Shown here: positions 5,715 through 7,004 of the stretch, piece by piece
Layout of the letters: every line of letters starts with the position of its first letter
Position numbering within the stretch: position 1 is the stretch's first letter
Assembly (NCBI GenBank): GCA_003661185.1
Contig: QMVQ01000081.1
Location: 1-7,004, forward strand
Length of the DNA: 7,004 nucleotides
Direction: 5' to 3'
DNA from: Candidatus Alkanophagales archaeon
GTDB lineage: Archaea > Halobacteriota > Syntropharchaeia > Alkanophagales > B39-G2
Program-made: the position numbers and the translations under genes
The notes under the pieces: generated by a model
Told to the model about the DNA's origin: nothing
What the model saw: the letters and a program-made list of their open reading frames with translations, nothing else
The model's database searches: none

Positions 5715-6482
5715 ATGCCGAGAAAGATGTTGACGCTCGAAGATGCTCACAAGCTGAACCCGAAACTTAACTCTGAGCTTTTCTTCCCGGCGCCGCAAGA
5801 CGTGCTTTCCGCAATAAAGGGGAATCGCATCGTGAGACGGTGGCTGGAATTTGTTGCGGAGCGCCACGAGGCGCCGCCCGCCACGCTCTTATTACTCGTG
5901 CCGTGCGATGCGAAAAAGCCGTATGAACCGCCGAGGAGCGAGCTTTTCAAGCGGCTCTTGGACCTTGAACGCCGCATTAACGGCGCTGAGACGGCTACGA
6001 AGCTGAGGACGACCGCCACCTCGCTACATACTCGAACGCAACCACGAAGGTCAAAACTACGCCTTTACATGTGCGCGGTTTCTGAGCCTTTGGCGTTGGA
6101 GCCTCGTGAGTTTTGGGACTTCACGTGGCGGATTGACGACGAAACCGTGAATCTCGTTTACGATGCGCCATTCTTTCCGTGGATTGAGCGTTATGGCTAC
6201 AAATGGGATGAAAGCATTGCGGAGGAGGTTTGGCGGATTCTGAACGGCGTCGTCCGCCGCTGGCTCGCCCGCAACCGCTCTAAGTTTGAAAACGTGCTGG
6301 CGTTCGCATGCCCGAGCTCGGGTTACCGCCGCATCCTGAGCAGTGTCGTCACGAACTTCGTGCCATCCGAATGCCCCGAAGTCAAGGAAACCTACGAGGA
6401 GAACGTGTCAAGGGTTTATACGCAAAACGCCGTTTGGAGCGAGTTTTTGAATGCCCTCAGGCGACTCAACATGCTTAAGTGA
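5715..6482 (+). CDS. ArcS-core-like (DUF5591-type) stand-alone protein
   Basis: This 255-aa protein resembles the catalytic core domain of archaeosine synthase (ArcS), which adds lysine to the nitrile of preQ0 in archaeal tRNA. LLLLVPCDAKKPY (58-70) matches the first part of the ArcS motif PC-X3-KPY-X2-S-X2-H. The rest is altered: EPPRSELF follows, so the serine is displaced by two residues and the histidine is missing. AVSEPLALEPREFWDF (121-136) and YDAPFFPW (149-156) match the ArcS stretches usually reading SPLGxVPRE and YDIPVTG. LAFACPSSGYRRIL (195-208) resembles the later core. The TGT-like and PUA domains of full ArcS are absent. It starts 3 nt after the padR stop, so it is surely co-transcribed. 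It could be a split ArcS, an ArcS2-like enzyme acting on another nitrile or deazaguanine substrate, or an inactive binding protein. Family assignment is from motifs only, with no search run. Confidence 0.72.
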   Translation: MPRKMLTLEDAHKLNPKLNSELFFPAPQDVLSAIKGNRIVRRWLEFVAERHEAPPATLLLLVPCDAKKPYEPPRSELFKRLLDLERRINGAETATKLRTTATSLHTRTQPRRSKLRLYMCAVSEPLALEPREFWDFTWRIDDETVNLVYDAPFFPWIERYGYKWDESIAEEVWRILNGVVRRWLARNRSKFENVLAFACPSSGYRRILSSVVTNFVPSECPEVKETYEENVSRVYTQNAVWSEFLNALRRLNMLK

Positions 6483-6487
6483 CAGCG

Positions 6488-6504
6488 GCTGGTGCTTGAC
6501 CAGC
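6488..6504 (+). other. Stem-loop just after the ArcS-like gene
   Basis: GCTGGT and ACCAGC form a perfect 6-bp stem around the loop GCTTG, starting 6 nt after the stop codon. No T-run follows on either side, so it is not a standard terminator. It may protect the 3' end of the padR operon transcript. Confidence 0.35.
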
Positions 6505-6532
6505 AATAGCTAAAGGAGAAATATGGGAGGAA

Positions 6533-6706
6533 TTATGAGAACTTCCATGATGCCACGTCCTCAGCGATGACAGCACCTGTGGCAGGGTCGAGCAACTGGA
6601 AATGCCACGTGTAGGCCCCCTTGGGGATGCTTGGCAGCCTGAACCTAAAGACTATGAGACCACAAAAACCGTCGCCATTTAGGAAGATGTTGCTGCTAAT
6701 CCCCTT
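6533..6706 (-). pseudogene. 3' remnant of a secreted-type protein gene
   Basis: Reading leftward from about 6706, a coherent frame encodes about 57 residues, ending in IPKGAYTWHFQLLDPATGA and then VIAEDVASWKFS with a stop at 6533-6535. The text reads like the last beta-sandwich of an extracytoplasmic protein. The frame stays open rightward only to a stop at 6746-6748 and contains no usable ATG or GTG start at its head. The residues upstream of about 6706 are proline-rich, low-complexity and not protein-like. The gene is therefore cut off on its 5' side, exactly where the tnpB-bearing element begins. I infer that this element replaced or interrupted it. The parent family is not recognised. Its missing part may lie beyond the right edge of the window. 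Confidence 0.55.
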
Positions 6707-6713
6707 TAAAGGA

Positions 6714-6734
6714 GGGCAGGGGAGGCGGGTGGGG
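6714..6734 (+). other. Four-run G-quadruplex motif upstream of tnpB
   Basis: GGG-CA-GGGG-AGGC-GGG-T-GGGG satisfies the canonical pattern of four G-runs of three or more with loops of 1-7 nt. It ends 8 nt before the tnpB TATA box and just right of the perfect palindrome CCTTTAAAGG (6703-6712). It lies at the presumed left end of the element. Confidence 0.5.
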
Positions 6735-6742
6735 AAGAAAAG

Positions 6743-6750
6743 TATTTAAG
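6743..6750 (+). promoter_or_regulatory. TATA box of tnpB
   Basis: TATTTAAG follows the purine-rich AAGAAAAG, a BRE-like context. Its centre is about 26 nt before the ATG at 6773. No Shine-Dalgarno sequence precedes that ATG, so a leaderless tnpB transcript is likely. Confidence 0.55.
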
Positions 6751-6772
6751 TAGAAGAGTCACACTAAAAAAG

Positions 6773-7004
6773 ATGGAAGCGGCGAAGACGATCAGATGCA
6801 AGCTCATCGGGCTGACGAAGCGCAAGCGAGAGCTGCTCAATAGAGAGTATGATCACTTCCAGCATTGGCTTGAGACGGGAGAAGATAGAGGCGTATATTC
6901 GGCATACAAGCAAGATGCGAAGTGGCTATACAAGAAAGCGAAGCGGATGAAAGGCGTTCCAATAAGAAAAGATTTGATAGATATTCAAAGAAGGGACACG
7001 AAAA
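6773..7004 (+). CDS. tnpB: TnpB, RNA-guided nuclease of IS605 type, N-terminal part
   Basis: The first 77 codons of a gene running off the right edge. The N-terminus TIRCKLIGLTKRKRELLNRE, then VYSAYKQDAKWLYKKAK, then PIRKDLIDIQRRDTK is characteristic of an archaeal TnpB/OrfB subgroup of about 400 aa. In this family, TnpB is an RNA-guided DNA nuclease that uses an RNA from the element's right end (omega RNA) to maintain the element at its donor site. This segment covers only the start of the wedge/REC region. The RuvC catalytic residues and zinc finger lie outside the window, so activity cannot be judged. The ATG is supported by a well-spaced TATA box and by the family's usual N-terminus. No frameshift or stop occurs in the visible part. 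Confidence 0.88.
   Translation, partial: MEAAKTIRCKLIGLTKRKRELLNREYDHFQHWLETGEDRGVYSAYKQDAKWLYKKAKRMKGVPIRKDLIDIQRRDTK

Larger units (their letters stand above)
6703..7004 (+). mobile_element. Left part of an IS200/IS605-family (IS1341-like) element, partial
   Basis: The tnpB gene at 6773 defines the element. Its left end must lie between the end of the gene remnant (about 6706) and the tnpB promoter (6743). The palindrome CCTTTAAAGG and the G-rich tract in this interval are candidate left-end structures. No tnpA (Y1 transposase) is seen to the left, so this may be a tnpB-only element. The right end is outside the window, so the boundary given here is approximate. Confidence 0.5.

Noticed and set aside
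6488..6504. Intrinsic terminator for the padR operon
   Set aside because: The hairpin is perfect but short and no T-run follows. Archaeal termination relies on T-runs, so it is listed only as a stem-loop.
6523..6570. Short plus-strand ORF of 15 codons preceded by AAAGGAG
   Set aside because: It overlaps the 3' gene remnant on the other strand and encodes nothing recognisable. The purine-rich match is probably the complement of a pyrimidine tract after that gene.

Overview
The window looks archaeal, most likely euryarchaeal. Three lines of evidence support this. TATA-like boxes sit about 26-31 nt in front of three start codons that lack a Shine-Dalgarno sequence, which fits leaderless transcripts. 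The protein set is archaeal in character: an HAE3-type RND exporter, a CARDB/COG1361 surface protein, and a protein with the core domain of archaeosine synthase. The CRISPR repeat resembles, from memory, the one in Archaeoglobus fulgidus. An Archaeoglobus/Syntrophoarchaeum/ANME-1-like source is plausible, but nothing in the sequence fixes the taxon.

Layout, left to right. Positions 1-149 are the trailer end of a CRISPR array (one partial and two full repeats, two spacers), with the crRNA sense on the + strand. Positions 150-265 hold no convincing gene. From 5339 leftward to 266 runs a minus-strand gene run: HAE3 RND exporter (5339-3105), secreted and membrane-anchored CARDB-repeat protein (3102-1831, 2 nt gap, its ribosome binding site inside the end of the exporter gene), 12-TM MFS transporter (1798-605, 32 nt gap), and a small orphan protein (526-266, 78 nt gap). 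Positions 5340-5397 are a compact divergent promoter with strong dyad symmetry. Rightward from it run a PadR-family repressor (5382-5711) and, 3 nt later, a free-standing ArcS-core (DUF5591-like) protein (5715-6482). Next come a small stem-loop (6488-6504), the 3' remnant of a minus-strand gene (6533 to about 6706), a G-quadruplex motif (6714-6734), and the start of an IS605-type tnpB gene (6773 to beyond the window).

How the genes may work together (inference): the PadR protein probably represses both arms from the shared promoter. The left arm resembles an export module: RND pump, extracytoplasmic CARDB partner, second transporter. The right arm pairs the regulator with an enzyme whose relatives add lysine to a nitrile-bearing 7-deazaguanine base in tRNA. 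The pairing of a PadR/ArcS-core operon with an HAE3/CARDB/MFS export operon is the best candidate here for an undescribed functional unit. The CRISPR end and the tnpB element mark the window as an accessory, rearranging region.
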